Source: Heliomarina sp018223035 | Lineage (GTDB): Bacteria > Pseudomonadota > Alphaproteobacteria > Rhodobacterales > Rhodobacteraceae | NCBI GenBank assembly: GCA_018223035.1 | Contig: JAAEZD010000025.1 | Coordinates: 4,703 to 68,702 of the forward strand | DNA: 64,000 bases | Reading direction: 5' to 3' | Shown here: positions 1 through 7,770 of the stretch, piece after piece | Numbering within the stretch: position 1 is the stretch's first letter | Layout: every line of letters starts with the position of its first letter | Position numbers and translations under genes: made by a program | The notes under the pieces: model-generated | What the model was told of the DNA's origin: nothing | The model's input: the letters and a program-made list of their open reading frames with translations, nothing else | Database searches by the model: none

Positions 1-1
1 C

Positions 2-67
2 GCACTTGTGGCCAGAGGTATCGCGCGGGACGGCTGGGCCATCCTAAAGCGTTACTTGCCGCTCTGA
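2..67 (+). CDS. C-terminal end of an unidentified protein (truncated by window edge)
   Basis: An open frame runs in from the left edge and ends at TGA 65-67, giving 21 residues ending in KRYLPL. Its end overlaps the convergent thioesterase gene by 16 bases. It is too short to identify; it could equally be chance reading of intergenic DNA. Confidence 0.3.
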   Translation, partial: ALVARGIARDGWAILKRYLPL

Positions 68-513
68 CCCCGCATGAGGAAACAGGTGGCAGTTGCCGTT
101 GCCAGGAGTTTGCCATCTTCCGTCTTCAGGACACCTTCCGCGGTCCCGAGACTACGGGAGAGATGAACGGCCCGACCCTCCGCGATCAAATCCTGGTCGC
201 GGGGGACCGGTCGCAGCATCTTCACCTGAAGGTCGATGGTTCCATAGCCCTCGCCAGCTCCCAAAGCAGCATGAACGGCACAACCGGTTGCGGAGTCGAG
301 GACAGTCGCAGCGAAGCCACCATGCACTCCACCCAACGGGTTAAGATGCCGCCCGTCGGCCCGGGCCGAGATGCGGATGAACCCGGGAGCCACCTCGACG
401 AATGTCATCGGGACAGTCCCCGCCATAGGCGACGGCGAGCGCCGACCTTCCATGACAGCCGTCAACAACTCGAGCCCGCTCATCGGGGCCTGTCCCTCGC
501 CTTCTGATGCCAT
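52..513 (-). CDS. PaaI-family hotdog acyl-CoA thioesterase
   Basis: A 153-residue protein with a single hotdog fold. The helix motif NPLGGVHGGFAATVLDSATG is typical of PaaI-type thioesterases, which hydrolyse (often aryl) acyl-CoA thioesters in the cytoplasm; the substrate is not predictable. I chose the ATG at 513 because it is preceded by AAAGGAGA at good spacing. An upstream in-frame ATG at 537 would overlap the TetR stop as ATGA and is possible. It lies just downstream of the TetR gene and is probably co-transcribed with it, so it may help clear the compound that the regulator senses. Confidence 0.85.
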   Translation of the reverse strand: MASEGEGQAPMSGLELLTAVMEGRRSPSPMAGTVPMTFVEVAPGFIRISARADGRHLNPLGGVHGGFAATVLDSATGCAVHAALGAGEGYGTIDLQVKMLRPVPRDQDLIAEGRAVHLSRSLGTAEGVLKTEDGKLLATATATCFLMRGQSGK

Positions 514-533
514 TGCCGTCTCCTTTGCTTTCT

Positions 534-1151
534 TCATACCAGCACCGAACCAAAGACGATCTCGACGAAATCCCTCAGAGGCTCGTCGCTCTTCTCGACT
601 CGCATGCGCAATAGTGCGCCTTCCCAACTGTTGAGCAGGAAGGAAGCCAACATGGCGGGTGGCGCGCCAACTGAGACTGAGCTCGCCGCCTGCGCCTCGG
701 CAATGCAGGCTTCGAACAAGCCCGCCCAAGTACGGAAATGTGCGGCGAGTCGATCGCGGACGGCTGGGCTGTGGTCCGCAATTTCAAGGCTGAGATTGCC
801 CATCAGGCATCCACCCACGAACCCGCTGGCGCGGAAGCTCTCGGTCCGGCGCTCGAAATAGGTTCGCAGCCGGTCAAGCGGGGGAATGCGCGCATCGCTA
901 AGCAACGCACTCATGTCCGCGAGGCCTCTGCCGAAATAGAGATCGACCACCTCTGCCGCGAAAGGCTCTTTGCCCTCGAAGTGATTGTAGAACGAACCTT
1001 TTGGCACCGAGGCTGCGTCCACGATCTCCTTGATGCCGGTGGCGTTGAAGCCGCGTTCATGGAAACCGGCGAGACCGGCGCGGATCAGGTTGTCCCGGGT
1101 GTGCGGGTTCGGCTTGGGCCCCCGTCTTGGGGCGGATTGCGAGATCGTCAC
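534..1151 (-). CDS. TetR/AcrR-family transcriptional regulator
   Basis: A 205-residue TetR-type regulator. The N-terminal helix-turn-helix (about residues 20-60, with the signature KGSFYNHFEGKE) is followed by a ligand-binding helical domain. The start is GTG at 1151 with GGAG seven bases upstream; an in-frame stop just upstream excludes a longer form. It is divergent from the Old Yellow Enzyme reductase at 1467, the arrangement seen for NemR-like repressors that sense electrophiles and control a reductase. By inference it represses its own operon and the divergent reductase-SDR-MFS genes. Confidence 0.9.
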   Translation of the reverse strand: MTISQSAPRRGPKPNPHTRDNLIRAGLAGFHERGFNATGIKEIVDAASVPKGSFYNHFEGKEPFAAEVVDLYFGRGLADMSALLSDARIPPLDRLRTYFERRTESFRASGFVGGCLMGNLSLEIADHSPAVRDRLAAHFRTWAGLFEACIAEAQAASSVSVGAPPAMLASFLLNSWEGALLRMRVEKSDEPLRDFVEIVFGSVLV

Positions 1152-1466
1152 CGTGGGGCTCCATGTTTACTATGACCAGTTGATGTAAGTTTACTCACCC
1201 CTGAGCAGATGTAAAGTCCTGGCCCCAGCCTTCCTTGGAAGGGCCTGCCGCCGAGTGAAGGTGCACAAAATACATTTATAATTTCGAGGTTTACGCGCAG
1301 CTTCACTGCTGACTTGCTCTGAAGGTCGCTTCAGAACAAGGCACGGAAGAAGGGGTTGATTCCGAAACCTGTTGCAAATACAAGACGACCGGTCATATAT
1401 AATTCGGACATCGCGACTCACTCCTGTCAGAGCCGCGCATTTGCTTCGCTGAAACAGGATTCACCA
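1152..1466. promoter_or_regulatory. Divergent control region between TetR and reductase, with repeated candidate operators
   Basis: No gene is visible in these 315 bases. The element TATGACC(A/G)GT occurs at 1171-1180 on the plus strand and again, on the minus strand, around 1388-1397, where it contains the perfect palindrome GACCGGTC (1387-1394). The heptamer GTTTACT is also directly repeated at 1165-1171 and 1189-1195. The two copies lie near the two divergent start codons, so they are candidate TetR operators. That is inference from position and repetition. Confidence 0.45.
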
Positions 1467-2576
1467 ATGCCCTACGCCTCGCTCTTCCAGCCTCTCCGCC
1501 TTGGTCGCTACGAACTCGCCCACCGGGTAGTTATGCCGCCGCTGACCCGTATGCGTGCCAGCGCCGGAAACGTCCCCAACTCACTCGCGCCCGAATACTA
1601 CGCTCAGCGCGCAACCCCCGGCGGGCTCGTCATCGCTGAAGGCACGCAGATTTCGCCCTCAGGCCAAGGGTACCCGGCGACGCCAGGCATTCATTCCCAG
1701 GACCAAATCGTCGGCTGGAAGAAAGTCACAGACGCAGTTCATGCCAAGGGTGCGATCATCTTCCTGCAGCTCTGGCATACCGGGCGATCGTCGCACTCCA
1801 GTTTCCAGCCGAGTGGGGCGCTCCCGGTGGCACCGTCTGCCATTCCGATCACCACCCAGAAGGTGTTCACCGCAGACTGGAAACAGACAGACTACGAAAC
1901 CCCACGACCGCTCGAAATCGCCGAGATTGCAGGAATTATCGACGACTACCGCCAAGCAGCCCGCAATGCGATGGAGGCTGGCTTCGACGGGGTCGAGCTT
2001 CACGCGGCAAATGGTTACCTGATCGAGCAGTTCCTCCACAGCCGCTCGAACCAGCGCAGCGACGCATACGGTGGTTCGGTCGAGAACCGGGCCCGCCTGC
2101 TGCACGAGGCAACGGAGGCGCTCGTCGAAATCTGGGGCGCAGACCGCGTAGGTGTCAGGCTCTCGCCCTTCGGCGAATACAACGATGTCGGCGATGATGA
2201 CCCGATCGGACTCTACGGACCCGCGCTGACCCGCCTTTCTCAGCATGGACTGGCCTACCTGTCACTGATCGAGGCGCGGGACGGCGCAGGTATGGAAATC
2301 GGCGCACCTCAGACGGTCGACCAGCTGCGCCCGTTCTGGCCAGGGACGCTGGTAATCGCCGGCGGTTTCGATGCGGAGAGTGCCGACGCAGCGATCGCCG
2401 CAGGTCGCGCCGACGCCGTCGCCTTTGGTCGACACTTCATCGCCAACCCTGACCTGCTTCTTCGGATGAAGATTGGCGCCGAGCTGAACCCGTATCAGCG
2501 CAAGACCTTCTACGGCGGTGGTGCCGCTGGCTACGTCGACTATCCCGAACTGAATTCAGCAACGGCTGCCGACTGA
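1467..2576 (+). CDS. Old Yellow Enzyme-family alkene reductase (NemA-like)
   Basis: A 369-residue FMN-dependent TIM-barrel oxidoreductase of the N-ethylmaleimide reductase/OYE class, which reduces activated C=C bonds (enones, maleimides, nitro compounds) using NAD(P)H. The substrate-binding pair H179/N182 lies in the motif HAANGYLIEQFL, followed by the YGGSVENR signature (about residues 201-208). The start at 1467 begins the canonical N-terminus (PLRLGRYELAHRVVMPPLTR); a longer frame upstream is not conserved in type. It is the first gene of a likely operon with the SDR and MFS genes and is divergent from the TetR gene. Confidence 0.92.
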   Translation: MPYASLFQPLRLGRYELAHRVVMPPLTRMRASAGNVPNSLAPEYYAQRATPGGLVIAEGTQISPSGQGYPATPGIHSQDQIVGWKKVTDAVHAKGAIIFLQLWHTGRSSHSSFQPSGALPVAPSAIPITTQKVFTADWKQTDYETPRPLEIAEIAGIIDDYRQAARNAMEAGFDGVELHAANGYLIEQFLHSRSNQRSDAYGGSVENRARLLHEATEALVEIWGADRVGVRLSPFGEYNDVGDDDPIGLYGPALTRLSQHGLAYLSLIEARDGAGMEIGAPQTVDQLRPFWPGTLVIAGGFDAESADAAIAAGRADAVAFGRHFIANPDLLLRMKIGAELNPYQRKTFYGGGAAGYVDYPELNSATAAD

Positions 2577-2642
2577 CGAAGCCAGGAAGGCGGGGTGTTC
2601 TGCGCACTCCGCCCATACGAAAACCTCAAGGAGTTTCAGAAG

Positions 2643-3305
2643 ATGAAAGTCGTGCTTCTGGCGGCCACCGGCCGCGCCGGCCGCGCCATTCTCGATGAGT
2701 TGATCGCTCGAGGACACGAGGTCCTGGCCGTCGTGCGAAACCTGGACCGCTTGCCGGAAACGTTGCCAACAACAGTTCAGGGCGCTCGCTTTGATGTCCT
2801 CCAAGACGAGGGCCTGGCAGAACTCCTCGATGGTGCTGACGCAGTTGTCAGCGCTTTCGGGCCGCCCAGCAGTGATGCCCGCTACACCAGCGATGTCACC
2901 TATACGGACCAGTTGGTTGAAGCGACCTCACGGATTATCCAGGCCGTAGAAGCCGCTGGTGCGGGCCGACTCGTCGTCGTCGGCGGAGCAGGTTCGCTCG
3001 AATTCTCGCCAGGCGTGACCGTCCTCGAGTCCGGCAAGTGGCCCGAACCTTATGTGCCAATCGCGACCTCGCACATGAAGGCCTTGGCGTTGCTCAAGGC
3101 ATCCAACATCAACTGGACCTATTTCAGCCCGCCCATGTCGATCACCCCCGGCGAACGGACCGGTGCGTTCCGGCTCGGCGACGATGCCATCATCCGAGAC
3201 GCAGCCGGAAACAACCGCGTCTCATTTGAGGACTTTGCCATGGCTCTTGTCGATGAGCTGGAGGTCCCGGCACACGAGCGGGCCCGTTTCACAATTGGTT
3301 ACTGA
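2643..3305 (+). CDS. NAD(P)-binding Rossmann-fold oxidoreductase (NmrA/atypical SDR)
   Basis: A 220-residue protein starting with a Rossmann nucleotide-binding motif (AATGRAGRA, residues 7-15), as in atypical short-chain dehydrogenases of the NmrA/YwnB type. The start at 2643 has AAGGAG upstream. Members are cytoplasmic NAD(P)H-binding reductases or redox sensors; the substrate here is unknown. It sits 66 bases after the alkene reductase on the same strand and probably belongs to the same stress-response operon. Confidence 0.85.
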   Translation: MKVVLLAATGRAGRAILDELIARGHEVLAVVRNLDRLPETLPTTVQGARFDVLQDEGLAELLDGADAVVSAFGPPSSDARYTSDVTYTDQLVEATSRIIQAVEAAGAGRLVVVGGAGSLEFSPGVTVLESGKWPEPYVPIATSHMKALALLKASNINWTYFSPPMSITPGERTGAFRLGDDAIIRDAAGNNRVSFEDFAMALVDELEVPAHERARFTIGY

Positions 3306-3412
3306 CATCCATCGCGCCGTCCGAAGCGGCTCCCCGGAACACCAGGGTCTGGAACTCGAACGAAACGCCCGTGCCTCCTGCGCGCCAGAAGCTGACCATT
3401 TCGCGTGATACC

Positions 3413-4759
3413 ATGACCAAGCTCAGAACGATATTCGCCGTTGCGTGCGTCGGTACCGCCATCCCGAATATGGATCTTTTCAGCACCAACATCGCACTGC
3501 CCGAGATCGCCAAGGACTTTACGGATGTGCCGATCCAGGACCTGACCTGGGTGATCAACGGATACGCAATCGCCTTTGCCGCGCTGCTGCTGTTCTTTGG
3601 ACGGCTCTCCGAGGGATATCGACGCGACCGCAGCTTCCTTCTCGGGGTCACGATCTTCACCCTGGCTGCTGCCGCCAGCACCTTTGCTGGCAGCCTTTGG
3701 GAGTTGGTGGCCTATCGCGTTGTGGCGGGAGCTGGAGCCGCGCTCATGACGCCGACCTCAATAGGCCTGATACTGGCGACATTTCCACCGAGTGGACGAG
3801 CCGCCGCCGTCCGTAACTGGGCCGGGATTGGAGGTTTGGCTGCAGCCATGGGGCCGGTTGTCGGAGGCGCGCTTGTGTCTGTTGATTGGCGCTTTGTATT
3901 CGCCACCAACGCTCTTCTGGGGGCGGTGTCCGTATTGCTCGGATTGCGCTACCTGCCGAATGTGTCCGGTCACGCAGCCAAGGCTCCGAGCATTCTCTCC
4001 GCGTTCCTGGTCACCTCGGGCATAGCCTGTCTGATTTTCGCCTTGGTCAAGGGCAACGCTTGGGGCTGGACCTCCCCTGCGGTTGCAGGGAGTGTTCTCG
4101 GTTCGCTCTTGCTGCTGGCTGCCTTCCTCCTGCACACCTTGCGGTCCTCAAACCCGCTGATTGATCCCAAGCTGTTCCTCATTCCGACGTTCAAGGGAGC
4201 CTCCTTGGCCATCATCCCCTATTCGATCAGCTTTGGAGCAATGTTGTTTTCGATCTCCATCTGGGGGCAGACGGCTTGGGGCTGGAGCGCTTTGCAGGCA
4301 GGGTTCAGCATCATTGTGGGGCCACTGATGGTTCCGCTAACGGCAACTTTCGTCACCGGCCGGCTGATCGGACGCTACGGCGTGATCTTCCCGATCAAGC
4401 TCGGCATAGCGCTCATAATCGCCGGCTTCTGTCTATGGGCGATATTCATGAGTGAGGCGTCCAACGCGATCCTGGTCGTTTTCGGAATGCTGCTCAACGG
4501 CGTCGGCGTAGGCCTGATCTTTCCTGCTCTGATGGGCGCCGGCACGCAAGATCTGCCGCCGTCATCATATGGGACAGGCTCAGGCGCCATCAACATGCTG
4601 CGACAGGCGTCTATCGCGATAGGAGTTGCAGTATTCGTCGCCATTATCGGCTCACCGGAAACGCTCCACAATAGGCTAACGGCGTTTCAATTGGGTTGGT
4701 GGTTTCTCGCTCTCGTGACTGCGGTAACGTTGGTGCCAGCCATCAAGTTTTTGAGATGA
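3413..4759 (+). CDS. MFS transporter, DHA2-type drug exporter
   Basis: A 448-residue integral inner-membrane protein made almost entirely of hydrophobic helices. The features WVINGYAIAFAALLLFFGRLSE and the motif-C-like MGPVVGGALV are typical of EmrB/QacA-type proton antiporters. The ATG at 3413 gives the usual N-terminus just before helix 1; an upstream in-frame ATG at 3371 would add 14 residues. It follows the reductases on the same strand and likely exports the compound, or its reduced product, that the TetR protein senses. Confidence 0.88.
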   Translation: MTKLRTIFAVACVGTAIPNMDLFSTNIALPEIAKDFTDVPIQDLTWVINGYAIAFAALLLFFGRLSEGYRRDRSFLLGVTIFTLAAAASTFAGSLWELVAYRVVAGAGAALMTPTSIGLILATFPPSGRAAAVRNWAGIGGLAAAMGPVVGGALVSVDWRFVFATNALLGAVSVLLGLRYLPNVSGHAAKAPSILSAFLVTSGIACLIFALVKGNAWGWTSPAVAGSVLGSLLLLAAFLLHTLRSSNPLIDPKLFLIPTFKGASLAIIPYSISFGAMLFSISIWGQTAWGWSALQAGFSIIVGPLMVPLTATFVTGRLIGRYGVIFPIKLGIALIIAGFCLWAIFMSEASNAILVVFGMLLNGVGVGLIFPALMGAGTQDLPPSSYGTGSGAINMLRQASIAIGVAVFVAIIGSPETLHNRLTAFQLGWWFLALVTAVTLVPAIKFLR

Positions 4760-5295
4760 AGTTCAAGGTCAAGGTTGGCATATTTGTCAATGAATCAGGG
4801 CGTATTCCCCGCGCCACCGCGCATGTAGAAGTCTCGTTGAGCTGGACTCGGGGAACTGCTTTGACAGCAGTTATGTGCAATGCACTGGTTGGAAAAACTG
4901 CCGAACTCTCCTTGATGCAGGTAGATTCCAATGTCCGCATCAAGCCGTTTGTCGCGGTGAGTTGCGGCAGCAGCGAAGGTCCGCAATCCGCCCTTCCTAC
5001 CGAAGCCGTTTGTGCGCGCGGCAAAAACTGAACACATGCAGCATACGCCACTCGGGTCTGCGAAGCAGTCGGGAATATTTTCTTCGCACTTGAGAGCTTC
5101 GGCCAATCTCCCTTGCATCCGAGGGCACAGCCCATCTTTGAACTCGACTAAAGGAAACGCGCCAGCCTCCAGCCGCAGTGTCTCGCGCCTTCCCTGAGCA
5201 GGCGTCAGACACGGCGGCCGGCCACGAAAACGGTCCTCCGACCCTCGCTGACCCCCGGGACGAAACCCGGGTTCGTTGAAACCAAAGGAGGATCC
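4760..5295. other. 536-base stretch with no convincing gene
   Basis: No reading frame here combines a ribosome binding site with a protein-like composition; the long minus-strand frame that crosses it also crosses the gene at 5296 and is cysteine- and arginine-rich in a shadow-like way. The stretch contains GGCCGGCC near 5217 and a CCCGGG/CCCGGG hairpin (5254-5271, 6-base loop) just before the next ribosome binding site. It marks the change from the efflux operon to the unassigned island genes. Confidence 0.5.
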
Positions 5296-5691
5296 ATGTT
5301 TCACGCGAAGATAAACCCAGGCGCGAATGTTTGCGCTATTCCGACCGGAGAACTGGCGCTGTGGGCGTTTGTCTCCGAACACGATGAGCCGCTCGGCGAT
5401 GCAGCCATCCTGCTCGCGGGCCGGCGAGGCGCGCGACTGGTCAACGCCATCCGCGACGGCCTCGACCAGCCCGGGCGGATTACGCGCCGCGTGCAGCGCC
5501 TGCTTCTCGAGCTGCGCCGCATCCTGTTTTTGGGTCATGTTCATGACGATGACTGGGACGACATGGGTGGTGCCGCGATGCTGGAGCCCGACGATCCCGT
5601 CGTCCCAGAGATCTGCTTCCTCGCGGATGGTCTGGACGAGGCTCTGCGCGACGCCGGGATCGTCCCCATCCTGCACGAGCGATTGACCTGA
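5296..5691 (+). CDS. Unidentified 131-residue acidic protein, first gene of the island cluster
   Basis: I do not recognise this protein. It has an excellent ribosome binding site (AAAGGAGG, 8 bases before ATG), which argues strongly for a real gene. The middle (about residues 45-78) is a basic, probably helical stretch (RDGLDQPGRITRRVQRLLLELRRI); the C-terminal half is acidic (HDDDWDDM). There is no signal peptide or membrane helix, so it is probably cytoplasmic. It starts with MFH, as does the gene at 5912. A 54-base hairpin follows its stop codon. Confidence 0.7.
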   Translation: MFHAKINPGANVCAIPTGELALWAFVSEHDEPLGDAAILLAGRRGARLVNAIRDGLDQPGRITRRVQRLLLELRRILFLGHVHDDDWDDMGGAAMLEPDDPVVPEICFLADGLDEALRDAGIVPILHERLT

Positions 5692-5702
5692 TGTTCGCCT
5701 CT

Positions 5703-5756
5703 CACTGCCTTTCCGGCCGCGCTCTTGCTGTCGAGAGCGCTTCCGGAAAGGCAGTG
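5703..5756. repeat. 54-base two-tier hairpin (inverted repeat)
   Basis: A 14-bp perfect stem (5703-5716 with 5743-5756, CACTGCCTTTCCGG and its complement) encloses a 7-bp perfect stem (5719-5725 with 5734-5740, GCGCTCT/AGAGCGC), separated by a 2x2 internal loop (CC/TT) and capped by 8 bases. It starts 11 bases after the stop of the 5296 gene. There is no run of T after it, so it is not a standard intrinsic terminator; an mRNA-stabilising structure, a small RNA or a folded DNA site are alternatives. Confidence 0.85.
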
Positions 5757-5911
5757 TGGCGCCTCACGCAAATGCAAATCTCCGCCTGGCGGGAAACCCC
5801 TCCGCTGCTACCGGGACGCCGGTCGGAGAACAGCGCACCCGAAACCGAAAGGAGATGAGCCGGGTGCTTGAAGCGGCTGTCACGAACGACGGCGCGACAA
5901 GGAGTATTGAC

Positions 5912-6373
5912 ATGTTTCACAAGATGGACGGGGCCAGGGTTGATAACCCGAGAGCTCGAGTGATCGTCGTGAAGGAGTTCTTCGACGCCAATGGCGAGGC
6001 TCTCCTCGGCGTGGTGGCGACCTTCGGCGGACCAGGGGCGCACCTGGGCTGTCTGCAACTGATCTGCGACATCGCAAGTTGTGCGCAGTTATCAAGGCCC
6101 ATGCAGGCCGGTCTTGAGCGTCTCCATCAGCTCCTGGCAAAGGCACGGACAGTGGGCGCTGCGCACGACGATGAAACGGATCGGTCTCGTGAGGAAGTCG
6201 GTCTCATGGCGGACCGGGTCGCCGAACTCCTGGAGGAGATCGGACCGGCGCCCCGAAGGGCCGATCTCAGTGAATGGCTCGTGCGACGGGCAGGACCAAC
6301 GCCCGGCGTCCGCGCCGGGATCTTGACACGCGCAGCATGGTGCTGCGCCGAGAAACCGAGGAGTTGGTCATGA
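5912..6373 (+). CDS. Unidentified 153-residue protein, second gene of the island cluster
   Basis: I do not recognise this protein. Its ATG at 5912 follows AAGGAG at good spacing. It begins MFHKMD, like the MFHAKI of the gene at 5296. Residues 15-60 look like a beta-rich segment (RVIVVKEFFDANGEALLGVVATFGG), followed by a helical region with two cysteines (about residues 45-55). The last 30 codons are read through two perfect hairpins (6302-6348), giving an unusual C-terminus rich in R, P, C and W. Its stop overlaps the next start as ATGA (6370-6373), so the two genes are translationally coupled. Confidence 0.65.
   Translation: MFHKMDGARVDNPRARVIVVKEFFDANGEALLGVVATFGGPGAHLGCLQLICDIASCAQLSRPMQAGLERLHQLLAKARTVGAAHDDETDRSREEVGLMADRVAELLEEIGPAPRRADLSEWLVRRAGPTPGVRAGILTRAAWCCAEKPRSWS
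6302..6348. repeat. Two tandem perfect hairpins ahead of the 6370 gene
   Basis: First hairpin: CCCGGCG (6302-6308), 4-base loop, CGCCGGG (6313-6319). Second: GCGCAGCA (6330-6337), 3-base loop, TGCTGCGC (6341-6348). They lie 22-68 bases before the start at 6370 and inside the 3' end of the preceding frame. They could regulate translation of the 6370 gene or stabilise an mRNA end. Confidence 0.75.
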
Positions 6374-6810
6374 ACAAGCACTATCTGGAAATGCCACTGG
6401 AAGATCTCTGCGCAAGGATCCTGTTCGAGCTCGAGGCTGCATCGGAGGGGCTATTGGCGGCAGATATCGCCGGGAGTGCACACGACCGCGCCGAGATGGC
6501 GCGGTGGGCGGCGCGTATGCGCGGTTACGGGGGGCTAAAGCCTGGCGTTTCGGCAAACATCACCCCGATACTTGCTCTGCTGCAAGCCGGTATCGACGAA
6601 GAAACGAGAGGGTACCGGAACGTTTTCGAGGGGCATCCCGAAACGGAAGAGGGGCCGGTCGGCGACGTGGTCCGTAGGCGGCTCCTGACGGACCGTGGTG
6701 AGCGCATCCTCGCTTGGCACGACGGCCTCCGCCGTCTCAGGCATATGCTCCAAGTCGCCGAGGCCCGCCTCGACGCCGAGCGGGTGGTCAATCGGAGGGT
6801 GGCGCGATGA
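6370..6810 (+). CDS. Unidentified 146-residue helical protein, third gene of the island cluster
   Basis: I do not recognise this protein. It starts at 6370 inside the ATGA overlap with the previous gene. The sequence looks wholly alpha-helical and charged (for example LEDLCARILFELEAASEGLLAADIAGSAHDRAEMARWAARM at about residues 10-50, and a basic helix HDGLRRLRHMLQVAEARLDAERVVNRR at the C-terminus). There is no membrane helix or signal peptide. Its stop overlaps the minicistron start as ATGA (6807-6810). Confidence 0.68.
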   Translation: MNKHYLEMPLEDLCARILFELEAASEGLLAADIAGSAHDRAEMARWAARMRGYGGLKPGVSANITPILALLQAGIDEETRGYRNVFEGHPETEEGPVGDVVRRRLLTDRGERILAWHDGLRRLRHMLQVAEARLDAERVVNRRVAR

Positions 6811-6857
6811 ATCCGGGCGTAAACGCCTGCTGCAACGCACCGAAGGTGGGGCCATGA
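6807..6857 (+). CDS. Possible 16-codon coupling minicistron
   Basis: A 16-residue frame (MNPGVNACCNAPKVGP) begins in an ATGA overlap with the 6370 gene and ends in another ATGA overlap with the 6854 gene. It contains a CC pair. A short cistron bridging two genes this way would carry ribosomes across the 43-base gap. It may be only a coupling device, or chance. Confidence 0.4.
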   Translation: MNPGVNACCNAPKVGP

Positions 6858-7225
6858 TAAAGAGGTCCGACCCTTTCGGTGGCGACAGGGCACGGCTCGC
6901 GTATGATCTCGGCAAGGCATGGGCTTGGTGCGAACATGTTCATCGCGATCTCAGGCCCTTCACGCTGGTCGCGGGTTTCTTCGATCTCGGCGACGGCCGC
7001 TTCGGCGTCGAGCCCGGGATCGAAGAAGCAGAGTGGTATTTCGAGTGCGGTGCCATACGTGAGACGGCCCTCGAGGCGCTCGGCACGCTCGGCTATCTCG
7101 AAGCCCCGGCAAAATGGTATGCCCGATACCCAACCGCTTTCATGTTCGCGCGGCGTCTCTCTGCGCATGAGGCGTTGCCGGCAGTCGGCTTCTTTCGTGG
7201 TAAGGGCCTGCCAACACGCGGATAG
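6854..7225 (+). CDS. Unidentified 123-residue protein, fourth gene of the island cluster
   Basis: I do not recognise this protein. The ATG at 6854 follows GGTGGGG at about 3 bases, a close but usable site, and is coupled by ATGA to the minicistron. Composition is protein-like and aromatic-rich (AYDLGKAWAWCEHVHRDLRPF, EAEWYFECGAIRETALEALG), suggesting a compact mixed alpha/beta domain. It ends with a basic tail (RGKGLPTRG). It is the last plus-strand gene before the convergent AlpA-like gene. Confidence 0.65.
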   Translation: MIKRSDPFGGDRARLAYDLGKAWAWCEHVHRDLRPFTLVAGFFDLGDGRFGVEPGIEEAEWYFECGAIRETALEALGTLGYLEAPAKWYARYPTAFMFARRLSAHEALPAVGFFRGKGLPTRG

Positions 7226-7374
7226 CTCGGCGGAAGGAAAAGACGAAGACGGCCCGGGCAGATACGCGGGCCTTCTTCCAGTATCTATGGCTCAAGGACA
7301 AAGCCCTACATTGTGGAGGCACCTGGGGCAGAGCGAGCCCATTGCATGCTTCAGGTTGCATCTGACTACTTGCA

Positions 7375-7569
7375 TCACTCTGGGAATTTTCCTTCGACCA
7401 CTTTCATGATGAGAGAGCGGCGCCAGCGGCTTGAACGCCCTTGTTTCTGCGCTTTGGGAAACGTTCCGCGGGCTATGTCGCGGTAGATGCTTGCCTTGGA
7501 GCGAGCCACGATCTCACAGACCGCCGTAATCGGCAGCAGAACATCGTGGGGGGTGTCTTCGTGGTTCAT
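7375..7569 (-). CDS. AlpA-family regulator / excisionase-like HTH protein
   Basis: A 64-residue protein with the AlpA/HTH_17 pattern: LLPITAVCEIVARSKASIYRDIARGTFPKAQKQGRSSRWRRS. The winged helix-turn-helix (residues 12-55) matches phage and genomic-island AlpA proteins, which act as excisionase-like DNA-bending factors or activators of integrase genes. The ATG at 7569 has GGAG eight bases upstream. Its position about 200 bases from a tRNA gene supports an integrated element, although no integrase gene is present in the window. Confidence 0.85.
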   Translation of the reverse strand: MNHEDTPHDVLLPITAVCEIVARSKASIYRDIARGTFPKAQKQGRSSRWRRSLIMKVVEGKFPE

Positions 7570-7611
7570 TCTTCTTCTCCGATTGCTGAACTGGAGAAGA
7601 AATGATGTCGA

Positions 7612-7749
7612 TCAGGTTTCGCCGGAAACGCGGATATGCCAGTAATCGTGTCTGAAGCAATCGATCAAGGGAGGGAAGTCTGTCGTCCCGCTGTCGTCCC
7701 GGAGCAGCGTCCGCACAATTTCGACAAGCTCTTGGGCGCTAAAATCCAT
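7612..7749 (-). CDS. Possible 45-codon frame between tRNA-Phe and alpA
   Basis: An uninterrupted frame from ATG 7749 to TGA 7612 encodes 45 residues with an acidic amphipathic start (MDFSAQELVEIVRTLL) and an aromatic middle (CFRHDYWHIRV). There is no clear ribosome binding site; instead the hairpin CCATTG-ATTTG-CAATGG (7747-7763) covers the start. It occupies the place where an island integrase would normally sit, so it could be an integrase remnant; I cannot confirm that. Confidence 0.3.
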   Translation of the reverse strand: MDFSAQELVEIVRTLLRDDSGTTDFPPLIDCFRHDYWHIRVSGET

Positions 7750-7770
7750 TGCAAATCAATGGTTTATAAG

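Noticed and set aside
4795..5676. 293-codon minus-strand open frame
   Set aside because: It runs antisense through the well-supported gene at 5296, has no ribosome binding site and a Cys/Arg/Gly-rich composition typical of a shadow frame in GC-rich DNA.
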